This document shows, piece after piece, positions 51,401-60,270 of a stretch of DNA of 62,699 bases. The DNA is from Kiritimatiellia bacterium (GTDB lineage: Bacteria; Verrucomicrobiota; Kiritimatiellia; RFP12; UBA1067), in assembly GCA_028686345.1 (NCBI GenBank), contig JAQUCE010000015.1:1-62699 (forward strand), given 5' to 3'. Numbering within the stretch: the stretch's first letter is position 1; every line of letters begins with the position of its first letter. The notes beneath the pieces were generated by a model that worked only from the letters and a program-made list of their open reading frames with translations, was not told the origin of the DNA and did no database searches. The position numbers and the translations under genes are program-made.

Positions 51401-52762
51401 ATGAAAACAGAGTTGAACAGACGTCAGTTTATAAAGCGCACCACAGTTGCCGCAGCGGCCCTCGGGTTCCCTGCGCTCATTCCCGCAACCGCCTTCGGAG
51501 CGAATGACAGGATCACGATCGGCTGCATCGGAGTAGGAGACCGCGGCGCGCTGAACATGCGGAACTTTCTCGGTTTGGACGGCTGCCGTGTTGTGGCGGT
51601 GTGCGATGTGCAGCGTGACCGTATGCAGAAGGCCAAAAACCACGTCGACCAAAAATACGGCGACAAGGGCTGCGCCATGTTCGGCGATTACCGCGAGCTG
51701 ATCGCGCGTAAAGAGATCGATGCTGTAATGATCGCCGCGCAGGACCACTGGCACTCGCTGATCGCCACGGCGGCGGCCAGTGCCGGCAAGGACATGTTCT
51801 GCGAAAAGCCGACAGGTGTCTGCATCAACGACGGCCTGGTCACCCGCGCGGCACTCCGCAAAAACAAGCGTGTCTACCAGTCCGGCATGTGGCAGCGCTC
51901 CCTGGGCAACTTTCGGCAGGGTGCCGAACTTGCCCTCAACGGACATCTCGGCAAAATTACCGAAGTGCAGGTCGCGGTGGAAGGGCCGAATTTTCAACCC
52001 AAATTCAAAGGGCCTTATGATCCTGAGCCTGTGCCGGAAGGGTTTGATTGGATGATGTGGCAGGGAGCCGCACGGTTAAATCCTTTCAATCAGGGGCGTG
52101 TCGCTTATCCGGACTGGTATCTGGTGAATGACTATTGCGAAGGATGGACCACAAACTGGGGTGTTCATCACCTCGACATCGCGAACTGGGGCTGTCCAAT
52201 ACTCGGCACTGAGTTATTCGAAGTCGAGTGCCAAAAGTCCTCTTACTACATCAACAAAGGGTTTGCCGATAACATCGAGCGCTGGAAAGCCACCTTCACC
52301 TACGCCAGCGGCCTGCGCATGATCTTTTCCGACGATCATCAACAGAAGGGCGGCACAAAATTCATCGGCGAAAAAGGCTGGGCCTACGTCAACCGGGGTG
52401 ACACGATCGAGGCATCGGAGGGCCTGCTCCAACTCCGGCCCAAACCAGGTGAGATCCGCCTGCTGCCAGCTGACAGCATGTCGTTCGACGATGTGACCAC
52501 CCTCAAGACCAAGGAGGGCGACCGGGTGGGCTATAAGAGGATTGACCACTGGCAGGGCCTGCTGGATGCCATGCGCAGCCGCGAGGAGCCGATTGCGAAC
52601 ATCGATGCCACGCACGTTGCCTCCACGCTGGGCATGATCACGGGCATTGCGGCGCGGCTGCAACAGAAGTTAAAGTGGGACTGGAGGACCGAGCGCTTTG
52701 TCGATAACGATTCCGCCAACTCCATGCTGGTGCGCCCCATGCACAACGGATGGAAACTTTAG
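51401..52762 (+). CDS. Tat-exported Gfo/Idh/MocA family oxidoreductase
   Basis: 453 residues from the ATG at 51401 (GAAAGGAAG upstream). The twin-arginine signal LNRRQFIKRTTVAAAALGFP leads to folded export. The Rossmann part has TIGCIGVGDRGALNM, and the family hallmark CEKPTG is present; the C-terminal half includes WGVHHLDIANWG. Family members oxidise or reduce sugars or use a tightly bound NAD(P) to cleave glycosidic bonds. Tat export suggests the cofactor is carried along, so a periplasmic sugar-modifying role is likely. It lies among other exported proteins on the plus strand. Confidence 0.92.
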   Translation: MKTELNRRQFIKRTTVAAAALGFPALIPATAFGANDRITIGCIGVGDRGALNMRNFLGLDGCRVVAVCDVQRDRMQKAKNHVDQKYGDKGCAMFGDYRELIARKEIDAVMIAAQDHWHSLIATAAASAGKDMFCEKPTGVCINDGLVTRAALRKNKRVYQSGMWQRSLGNFRQGAELALNGHLGKITEVQVAVEGPNFQPKFKGPYDPEPVPEGFDWMMWQGAARLNPFNQGRVAYPDWYLVNDYCEGWTTNWGVHHLDIANWGCPILGTELFEVECQKSSYYINKGFADNIERWKATFTYASGLRMIFSDDHQQKGGTKFIGEKGWAYVNRGDTIEASEGLLQLRPKPGEIRLLPADSMSFDDVTTLKTKEGDRVGYKRIDHWQGLLDAMRSREEPIANIDATHVASTLGMITGIAARLQQKLKWDWRTERFVDNDSANSMLVRPMHNGWKL

Positions 52763-52777
52763 GAAGGAAAAAACAGG

Positions 52778-54289
52778 ATGAATAAAAAGCTGTCACTTTC
52801 AAAGGAACTGAGTAACCCGAAGGAATCAATTCGCTCGATTCAATCGGTTTTCTCGAGAGCCAACATCGTAGTCGCCGCGTTGCTGATGGCTGCGGGTGTC
52901 TCTGCTGCTGAGCTGTGGATCGGTGCGGCCCAGGCCAACATCACGCCTGAGCACCCGATTTCACTGAGAGGGCAGTTCCATAACCGCATTGCAACCAGCA
53001 TCATGAGCCCCTGCACAGCGAACGTGCTGGCACTGGAATCGCGGAAGAACGGCAAGCCAGGAGCGTGCGCTATTCTAGTTTCAATGGACTTATGTGTTAT
53101 CGAAAACCTACAGGATGAATTCAGATGCCATCTCGTGGATCGTCTCCCGGAATTCAACACCAACATGCTCTTTCTTGCAGCGACCCACACTCACACCGGA
53201 CCCACGCTCGCACAGGATCAGTTCTTGAATTACGGCGAAGCCATGCCTCCTAAGGAGGTTGTGCAGTTCATACTTGAGCGCACAGGCGATGCAGTGATCA
53301 AAGCATGGGAGAGCCGCAAGCCAGGTGCTGTCGCGTGGGGGCTGGGACATGCGGTAGTCGGCGCAAATCGACGCGTCTCGTATGCGGACAGCACAGCTGT
53401 TATGTACGGAGCGACCGACATTCCTAGCTTTCGTAACCTGGAAGGCTGGGAAGACCACTCTGTCGATATCCTTCTTTTTTACGATGCCAACCGGAAGCTC
53501 GTGGCCACGACCATCGCTGTGCCCTGTCCGGCGCAGGTTGTTGAGGGACTTTCGCAGGTCAGTGCTGATTACTGGCATCCCGTGCGCGAAACACTGCGTA
53601 AAAAACACGGCTCCGACTTGGTGGTGCTCGGGTTTTGCGCTCCAGCCGGAGACCAAGTGCCGCGACCAATGCTCCGCAAAGATGCCGAAAACCGCATGCT
53701 TAAACTCCGTAAGACAGACAGGATGCAGGAAATCGCCCGGCGAATCACCAACACATTCGAGGAGACCTTGGAGGTGATTCAGAACGACATCCGCTCCGAC
53801 ATCCTATTCGCGCATTGTGTTGAGCAGTTTGAAGTGCCCGGACGCAAGCTCACTGAACAGGAGTATGTTGAAGCCAAGAAAGACTATGCTGAGTGGTCGA
53901 TCAAGCCCGCGACTGACCCGAACGCTTACGCCCGTGCGCGCTGGTACAAGCGGACACTGGAGCGTTACGAGGAGCAACAGAAATCCGATCCAAAGGGCAC
54001 AATTGAAATGCATGTCCTGCGCATCGGCGATGTCGCGATTGCAACCAACCCATTCGAGCTGTTTGTCGACTATGCCATGCAGATCCAGGGACGCAGCCCG
54101 GCGGGGCAGACAGTGCTGATCCAATTGGCTAGCCCGGTCGGGACGAATAACAGCTATCTGCCATCTGAAAGGGCTGTCAAAGGCGGCGGCTACAGCGCTG
54201 TGCCGCAGTCGAGCCCGATCGGCCCGGAAGGCGGGCAGATTCTGGTGGAACGCACGCTCGCGGCGATCCGCAATCTGTTTGATAAGTAA
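52778..54289 (+). CDS. Exported neutral/alkaline ceramidase-like protein
   Basis: 503 residues with a long basic N-region before the hydrophobic signal (IVVAALLMAAGVSAA). The ceramidase-type N-domain starts LWIGAAQANITPEHPISLRG, with the metal-binding segment FLAATHTHTGPT. GFCAPAGDQVPRPML and LRIGDVAIATNPFELFVDYA are also conserved. The C-terminal Ig-like domain of true ceramidases is missing, as in most PVC members, so amidase activity on ceramide is not assured. It follows the Gfo/Idh gene by 15 bp and probably shares its transcript. The product is likely periplasmic. Confidence 0.88.
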   Translation: MNKKLSLSKELSNPKESIRSIQSVFSRANIVVAALLMAAGVSAAELWIGAAQANITPEHPISLRGQFHNRIATSIMSPCTANVLALESRKNGKPGACAILVSMDLCVIENLQDEFRCHLVDRLPEFNTNMLFLAATHTHTGPTLAQDQFLNYGEAMPPKEVVQFILERTGDAVIKAWESRKPGAVAWGLGHAVVGANRRVSYADSTAVMYGATDIPSFRNLEGWEDHSVDILLFYDANRKLVATTIAVPCPAQVVEGLSQVSADYWHPVRETLRKKHGSDLVVLGFCAPAGDQVPRPMLRKDAENRMLKLRKTDRMQEIARRITNTFEETLEVIQNDIRSDILFAHCVEQFEVPGRKLTEQEYVEAKKDYAEWSIKPATDPNAYARARWYKRTLERYEEQQKSDPKGTIEMHVLRIGDVAIATNPFELFVDYAMQIQGRSPAGQTVLIQLASPVGTNNSYLPSERAVKGGGYSAVPQSSPIGPEGGQILVERTLAAIRNLFDK

Positions 54290-54431
54290 GGTGTCAACCA
54301 AAGGCGCAACTGAATGTCGGACCTCTCCGGTTGGAAACCAAGGCGCAAAGCAAGGAAGTCGTCCGCTATGCGGGCGACGGCGGTTGATATGCGGATGATC
54401 AGGTTGCGCACTCTGGTCGACCGCGCCTGCG

Positions 54432-54530
54432 GTTGACGATGGCGGCAACGATGCTGGTGGACGAGCCCCCGCATGATCCCAATCGTCCACCAACATCGTC
54501 GCACAGCATCGTCGGCCGCAGCGACAGAGC
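54432..54530. repeat. Complete GACGATG-type inverted repeat element
   Basis: The left arm GGTTGACGATGGCGGCAACG continues ATGCTGGTGG; the right arm CCACCAACATCGTCGCACAG continues CATCGTCGG. The arms are complementary with mismatches around a short loop. This is the clearest copy of the family. Confidence 0.75.
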
Positions 54531-55170
54531 GCAGACCGTGACCGCGCCGCACGAACGACCAGACCACTGGACATAGACGTGAAAAACTTAGTGTTTTTTG
54601 CCTCATTTTCCGAACAATAGTTCGTTTTATATTTGCACTTTACGCGCGCGTTTTGCGTGGTTAGTGCCCACTATGAATGAAGACTAAAAGCTTAGTTTGT
54701 TTTCCTGTACCTTTTTTTAACCACTAAAATCACGAAAAGCACGAAAGAGGTGCGTAGCTGATTTTTAACCACAAAGGGCCTAGCGCAGCATAGCCGCAAC
54801 CAATTTTTTGCCCGCGAATCTCCGCGAATATTGCGCTTTAATTTTTTTTCTACTGCGTAGAGTCGTTAATGGATAAAAATTTTAAGCGCAGAGTCTTGTG
54901 CTAAAAATACAATTCATGTTGTCAAAAGTGATCTTGTGATAAGGGTATTTCAAGCGATTAGCGACCCCGCGCATCCGTCTTCGTCCCGCAAGCGGAACTA
55001 CGCCGGGACAAGTGGCGGGGATGAAATACCCTTATCCTTTCGCGGAGATTCGCGGGCAAAAAACTCTGTGTCTCTGTGAGAGATAAAAAACGTGCAAAAA
55101 AACAAGAATATGAATGATAGCAGTACAAAGAGCACAAAGAGCCGCGCCGGAGCTCGGCGTTTCCAGGGTG

Positions 55171-55231
55171 TCCACCGCGTAGCGGCGGACATACTGAAAG
55201 CAACACAGTATATCCGCCGCTATGCGGTGGA
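55171..55231. repeat. REPIN-like inverted REP pair (61 bp)
   Basis: Two REP units face each other, TCCACCGCGTAGCGGCGGA and TCCGCCGCTATGCGGTGGA, separated by a spacer starting CATACTGAAAGCA. It is the same size and order as 9417-9477. Confidence 0.85.
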
Positions 55232-55330
55232 GGGTTGCGAAGTATATCCGCAACAAGCCCCGACAGACAACTATTTGGAAAGAACAATTAATTGTTTTTT
55301 CTAGTCGCTTAAGTGCCAAAAGCAGGGGGT

Positions 55331-58120
55331 TCACTCCGGGCTCTGTTCTAACAGACGCGCCCCATCCTGCACCTCCGCCAACCAGGCTTCCTTGCCGCCC
55401 ATCCCCAGTACGCCGATCACGGTAACCGGACGCTCCGGGGTGTATGTCTCGCCTGGGCGCAAAGTCTTTTCCAGATGATAAACAACATCAGGATGAAAGG
55501 AGTGCAAGCTCTGATCCCTCCAGAAATTAATTTTCACCCCTGAGCCTTTAAAAGAGGCCAGTGCGCCGTAATAAGCGCCGGTTGGTTCGTGGATCCAGCA
55601 GCCTGACTCCGGCATACCCCACACATTCGGAGCCAGCCGCACTGCATCCCACCCCTTACCCTCCCCATCAAAACGACAGAAAAGCCCTTTCAGGTCTAGG
55701 TCGTGTACGCCAATGTTCTTTATCCGTAGCACCTCACAGACAAACTGCGACGAGCCGGGCGGCACAATAATACGGTGGGTCAGCTGAAAGGGGCTCGCCT
55801 GCGCGAATGCACCACTGATCTCAATCACCGCGCAACCCTGCTCCAGGAAGCCTTTAATTGTTGTCACTTGTTGGATATTACGCCATAAATTCGCGCCGCT
55901 CTCGTTGACTGAGTGTGCCATCGCGTTGTAGGAACCGTAAAGCTTGCCATCCAGAGTGATTTTTTCGATCAGGCAGCTTGACCCCACTCTTCCTTCAAGC
56001 TTTAAGCGTCCGTTATCAACCACAAATTGATTTTCATCCATGTTCAGGACAACATCTGCGGCACCGGGATTTTTTTTCTTGAGCTTCGAGGCACTCTGCA
56101 TGGGAGTGAAAGCAACCTTAAGAATCTCACGCCGAGGCGCTGGCGCGGCTGCCTGACGATGTTTCCACAGCTCAGCGTGCAACTCAGTGAACATCCCCGT
56201 GATCCGGGGATAGGGAAGGTTCTCCTCATTGACCAAACCATAGTTGGAGTCTTCAGGAAAAGGGGTGCTGATGCCCAGTGCTGGTTGATCCACCCACATG
56301 AAGTAATTGTAGCCGATCAGGTATGGCAGTGAGAGCATAGTCTGAGCAAAGAGCTTGGTGGCGTCCGTGCGTCCGGTCTGTGTCAGAAAGCGCTGCCCGG
56401 CACCATGCACGCTCGGCAGCCCGGCATCCAAGGCAGGGAACGACCACTCAGTTACAAGCATTGGTTTGGAGACATACCCATAAAATTTCGCAAAGTGCCG
56501 TGGGATCAACTCCGCGTCCGCGCCAAAACCACTATAGACCAACCCCTGCTCCAGATCCGCCTTGGGATAGCAGTTAAAGGTCACCACGTCACAGTACTTG
56601 CCGGTAATCTCCCACACAGCCGGGTCAGCCCCGCCCGTGCCAGCGAAACGCGCGCCAAGCACCATGTGGTTGGGATCTGCCGCACGGATAGCCTGGGTAG
56701 TGATCGTGAAATAGCGCTCTGCAACCAGCTTGAGAAAGTCGTGTTTAACTTGAATCTGCGCCTCGTTCGCTGAGGGCAGCGCACTCAGCTGCAGCACATC
56801 GTCAAAGCTCTGACACTCTGTTTTCCAGAGCGCATTGAACCTTGCAATCTCACCTTGGGCCCTCTCCCGCAACAGCTTGACCACCGCCTGCTTGGCTGTG
56901 TGATCCGCGCCCAGCTTGATTGCCGCATCAAAGAGGCCGCTCTCGCCGCGGCCGCGGCCCCACCAAGCCAACTCATTATCAATAAAATAGCCGAACATCC
57001 ATGGATCATTGAGGTTAGGGACGCATTGCTGGCGGGCAATGTAAAGGCAGTAGGCCTCAAAATCAGGGTGAAAGACATTGGGAAAGGCGCTGCATGGCGT
57101 TTGTTCATTCGGAGTGATGTAATACTCCTCCGCCATAGTGGCCAGCTCTGTTCCAATGCTTAGGTTCACACAGTGAAAGAGCCCTCGACGGCGCAGGCTC
57201 TCCTGGCTGCCGGCGCCGAGCATGTTGAAGCCCCACTGCTTTAGCCGGGCGAGTGTCTCCTCCTCCCACACAGCGGGGTCTGGATATCTCGTCTCATTCT
57301 GCCTGCGATACGGGTGATAGCCGAGCTTCTCGCACCAGTGCCCCCAGAAGGTGGTGTGATCCACGCCCAACACAACAACCCCGCGCCCCAGCGGGTCGAT
57401 CGCCCACCAGCGTCCATCCGGAAACTGTTGCACATAAAAGTATCCGCGCGCCTCATGTTGCACCTGCCTCACAAAGCTATCGCTTTGATAGGGCGGAAAA
57501 CTCACCGTCGCCGGCGCAGTCGCCATAGCCGCATTACTCGTGAACTTCAGCTTCGTAAATTTTCCGCTCAATCCAGTGCTATGCAGCGCGGGCTGACCGC
57601 AGTTGACCGCACGCTCGGTAAAGGCGTAGCGCTGGCGAAAAACTTGTTTGCCGTCCAGCCCCCTGACTATACCGGTGACCCCCTTTTCATCGAGTGCCAA
57701 TTGGAGATGCCAACAGCTGCCGGGCATAACCGTAATCCCCGGTGCCCGCTCTGCAAACTCAACAGTAAGCGAACTCTGCGCCAGCCACTCGTGGTCCAGC
57801 ATCTCGGCCAGCTCAAAAGTGTACTCAAAGCCCTGTCCAACAGGGGCCTTGACCAGCGCCAGGTGCCAGAAATTACGATAACTCTCCACAACCGCGACCC
57901 CGGCCACCCGCCATCGCTCTGAGGGCGCCACCTCCCCCACCTCAAAAACTCCCTCAACGGTGACCTGCCTGGAAAGCGGCAACTCATCACGCAGCGCGAA
58001 GCCGGCACCATCCGCTACCAGCGTTATGCTCTCACCCCGTTCCTTAAACGCAACCGGATTACGCAGCCACTCGCCCCGCGCGCCAAATGCGGCTAAGATC
58101 AGCAAAAAAACAAACCTCAT
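55331..58120 (-). CDS. Exported clan GH-A glycosidase, agarase (GH50)-like
   Basis: 929 residues from the ATG at 58120, which starts a signal peptide (MRFVFLLILAAFGARG); the open frame upstream belongs to the end of the hem gene region. Residues ~20-220 form a beta-sandwich. Then a TIM-barrel part follows: GRWWAIDPLGRGVVVLGVDH, the acid/base candidate in FIDNELAWWG, and the nucleophile candidate in MLVTEWSFPALDAG. The layout resembles GH50-type beta-agarases and related PVC enzymes. The last ~250 residues are beta-rich. It is likely to act on a marine or plant polysaccharide, but the substrate is not certain. It begins about 40 bp after the hem fusion gene. Confidence 0.8.
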   Translation of the reverse strand: MRFVFLLILAAFGARGEWLRNPVAFKERGESITLVADGAGFALRDELPLSRQVTVEGVFEVGEVAPSERWRVAGVAVVESYRNFWHLALVKAPVGQGFEYTFELAEMLDHEWLAQSSLTVEFAERAPGITVMPGSCWHLQLALDEKGVTGIVRGLDGKQVFRQRYAFTERAVNCGQPALHSTGLSGKFTKLKFTSNAAMATAPATVSFPPYQSDSFVRQVQHEARGYFYVQQFPDGRWWAIDPLGRGVVVLGVDHTTFWGHWCEKLGYHPYRRQNETRYPDPAVWEEETLARLKQWGFNMLGAGSQESLRRRGLFHCVNLSIGTELATMAEEYYITPNEQTPCSAFPNVFHPDFEAYCLYIARQQCVPNLNDPWMFGYFIDNELAWWGRGRGESGLFDAAIKLGADHTAKQAVVKLLRERAQGEIARFNALWKTECQSFDDVLQLSALPSANEAQIQVKHDFLKLVAERYFTITTQAIRAADPNHMVLGARFAGTGGADPAVWEITGKYCDVVTFNCYPKADLEQGLVYSGFGADAELIPRHFAKFYGYVSKPMLVTEWSFPALDAGLPSVHGAGQRFLTQTGRTDATKLFAQTMLSLPYLIGYNYFMWVDQPALGISTPFPEDSNYGLVNEENLPYPRITGMFTELHAELWKHRQAAAPAPRREILKVAFTPMQSASKLKKKNPGAADVVLNMDENQFVVDNGRLKLEGRVGSSCLIEKITLDGKLYGSYNAMAHSVNESGANLWRNIQQVTTIKGFLEQGCAVIEISGAFAQASPFQLTHRIIVPPGSSQFVCEVLRIKNIGVHDLDLKGLFCRFDGEGKGWDAVRLAPNVWGMPESGCWIHEPTGAYYGALASFKGSGVKINFWRDQSLHSFHPDVVYHLEKTLRPGETYTPERPVTVIGVLGMGGKEAWLAEVQDGARLLEQSPE

Positions 58121-58160
58121 TATCCCACCTCTTTCATTACAGAATTTTTTTCGCAAACCT

Positions 58161-60269
58161 TCACTCGCGCATGGCAAAGCAACGCGCGAGGCTCTCGATC
58201 GCACCGTTGACCGTGGCCTTGTCGGCAACACAGTCACAGTGTATGCCATGCTGGACAAGCGCATCGGCGGTAGGCTGACCAATGGTCAGAACAAACTTTC
58301 CTGAAAGCGATCCGGCACCTGCCTGCTCGACATAGGAGTCAACCGCTGAGGCGCTGGCAAAGAACACAATCTCAAACTCCGGCAACTCGGGATAGTGTAC
58401 AAACTCATTTTTATAGAGCAGCTCATCATGGACCAGCGCCCCTTTACCCCTTAAAACATCAGCGAGCAAGCTCCCCGCCAACTCAGAGCGCAAACGCAAA
58501 ACCCGCTGACCGCTGAAATCCATCTCTGCTAAAACCTCGGCCAGCCCCTCAGCGCTGTAGATCATGGGCGGGGTCAAGTCAGGCAGGATGCCATACGGCG
58601 CAAAAGCCCGCGCACTGCCAGGTCCGCAGGTCATGATCTTGGGCAGGTGCCGCAGATCAACGCCTGACTTTAAAACCATTTCCATAAAAAAGCGCACGGC
58701 AGCCGGCGAGGTTAGCACCAGCCAGTCGTATGATGGCAGCTCTGCCAAGCGACCCTGAATCTCATGGCAGGGGAGCAACTTGATCAGCGGCCGGGGGAGC
58801 GGACGGCCACCAAAGTCAACCACGCGACAAATCGCTTTCTCCATAATCGCCTCGCTGCATGTCAGCAGCACCCGGCGGCCCTGCAGCGCGCCAAGGTCAC
58901 TGCGGAACATCCCCGCCGCCGCCGACCCTATGATCAGCAGGCCGGGATCTTTGCACTCTAACCCAGCCGGCTCCTGCACCAACTGCGCCAGGCTCAGCCT
59001 GAGTATGTGTTGATCATCCGCTCCCGCATTAAAGACAACAGCGATTGGTGTGGCCTCATCCCACCCCTCGTCCAGCAGTTGAGCGGCCATGGCGGGCGCA
59101 ATCTTGATTGACATAAACAGTACCAGCGGCAATTGGGTTCTGATCTCGGCTGAGACACCAGCCACCTCACCGCCAGCTGCGCGCGGGGTGAGCGTGCAAA
59201 AACCGCGCGAACTCGTGCGGCGGGTCAGCAGCATGCCGGTGCCGGTTGTGGCAACCGTCAGGGCGCTGACCCCCGCGCGCACCGTGTAGGGCAACGAGAG
59301 GCGCTCCAACTCATCGGTTTCCTCGGCCAGCCGACCGAACAACCCCGGATCCCCCCCTTTCAGGCGCACCACCCGCTTGCCCTGCCGCGCATAGTCAGCG
59401 ATCAAGGTTGTAATAAGTGGCTGAGTTACACAATGGTCGCCGCAGCGCTTGCCTACAAACACCCGCTCAGCGTGCTCAGGCAGAAACCCTAGAATCTCAT
59501 CATCCATCAACACATCATAGAGGCAGATATCCGCGCGCTGAAGATCCTTGATCCCGCCCCAGGTGCAGTAATCCTTCGAGCCCACACCCGCACCGGCAAA
59601 GCGTACGGATTTCACAAAATAACTCCGCAGACGCAGCAGGCGCTGGTCATCAGGGCGGAAGGTGAGAGCCAGATATCCCTGCCCGGGCGGCACAGGAAGC
59701 TCATTCAGCTCAATCCACTCTGTGATCCGCCCTTCCAGTCCGAGCCGTTTCAACGCGGCACCGGCCATCAGTACCCCGTCATAATCCCCGCGGTCGAGCT
59801 GCTCCATGCGTGCAATAATTGAGCCGCGAATCGGTTTTAAAATGGCATTTGGAAAGCGTTTCAGTGCGCAGAGATCGCGCCTTTCACTGCTGACGCCAAC
59901 CGTTGGGTTGCAGGGCAGATCAGCCATGGAGCGGCCCTCAGCAAGAACCCAGGCATCGCGGGGATCCTCGCGCCACGGCAGCCAGAACCAATCCAGGCCA
60001 ACAGGCATTGGATCGGGCAGATCTTTGGCACTGTGAATTGCCAGATCCACCTCTCCCGCCTGTACAGCCCGATCCAGATCACGGGTGAAAAAGTCAGCGG
60101 GAGCAGACTTGAGATCGCTGGTGAGATCCCGGTCTCCGGGGGTCTCGATTTTTATCAACTCAAAGCTAAAGTTGTTAAACAGCTGCCGCAGTTGCTCCAA
60201 GGCGCCATGAGCCTGAGCAACGGCCAGCTGACTGCCCCGGGTGCCGACTTTCAAATTCACTGTTTTCAT
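58161..60269 (-). CDS. HemC(domains 1-2)-CobA-HemD tetrapyrrole fusion protein
   Basis: 702 residues from the ATG at 60269, one base after the HemA-fusion stop. Residues 4-215 match hydroxymethylbilane synthase: LKVGTRGSQLAVAQ, HSAKDLPDP with Asp83, and ILKPIRGSIIARMEQLDRG with Arg148 and Arg154. The third HemC domain, with the Cys that holds the dipyrromethane cofactor, is absent; after PPGQGYLALTFRPDD the chain passes into a SUMT (CobA) domain (~224-475). That domain has RLKGGDPGLFGRLAEE but an altered first motif, GAGVGSKDYCTWGG. Residues ~480-702 are uroporphyrinogen-III synthase. It would link porphobilinogen to precorrin-2 in one chain. Whether the HemC part works without domain 3 is open. 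Confidence 0.85.
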   Translation of the reverse strand: MKTVNLKVGTRGSQLAVAQAHGALEQLRQLFNNFSFELIKIETPGDRDLTSDLKSAPADFFTRDLDRAVQAGEVDLAIHSAKDLPDPMPVGLDWFWLPWREDPRDAWVLAEGRSMADLPCNPTVGVSSERRDLCALKRFPNAILKPIRGSIIARMEQLDRGDYDGVLMAGAALKRLGLEGRITEWIELNELPVPPGQGYLALTFRPDDQRLLRLRSYFVKSVRFAGAGVGSKDYCTWGGIKDLQRADICLYDVLMDDEILGFLPEHAERVFVGKRCGDHCVTQPLITTLIADYARQGKRVVRLKGGDPGLFGRLAEETDELERLSLPYTVRAGVSALTVATTGTGMLLTRRTSSRGFCTLTPRAAGGEVAGVSAEIRTQLPLVLFMSIKIAPAMAAQLLDEGWDEATPIAVVFNAGADDQHILRLSLAQLVQEPAGLECKDPGLLIIGSAAAGMFRSDLGALQGRRVLLTCSEAIMEKAICRVVDFGGRPLPRPLIKLLPCHEIQGRLAELPSYDWLVLTSPAAVRFFMEMVLKSGVDLRHLPKIMTCGPGSARAFAPYGILPDLTPPMIYSAEGLAEVLAEMDFSGQRVLRLRSELAGSLLADVLRGKGALVHDELLYKNEFVHYPELPEFEIVFFASASAVDSYVEQAGAGSLSGKFVLTIGQPTADALVQHGIHCDCVADKATVNGAIESLARCFAMRE

Positions 60270-60270
60270 A

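Larger units (their letters stand above)
54290..55330. other. Gene-free interval with many repeats
   Basis: Holds an inverted REP copy (54358-54378), a complete GACGATG-type hairpin (54432-54530) and segments shared with 32120-32200. Also present are a sequence ending CTCTGTGTCTCTGTGAGAGA (about 55063-55083), related to 9170-9285, and a REPIN-like pair (55171-55231). The ACAATTAATTGT segment (55278-55319) is shared with 18568-18612. No protein gene was recognised. Confidence 0.75.
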
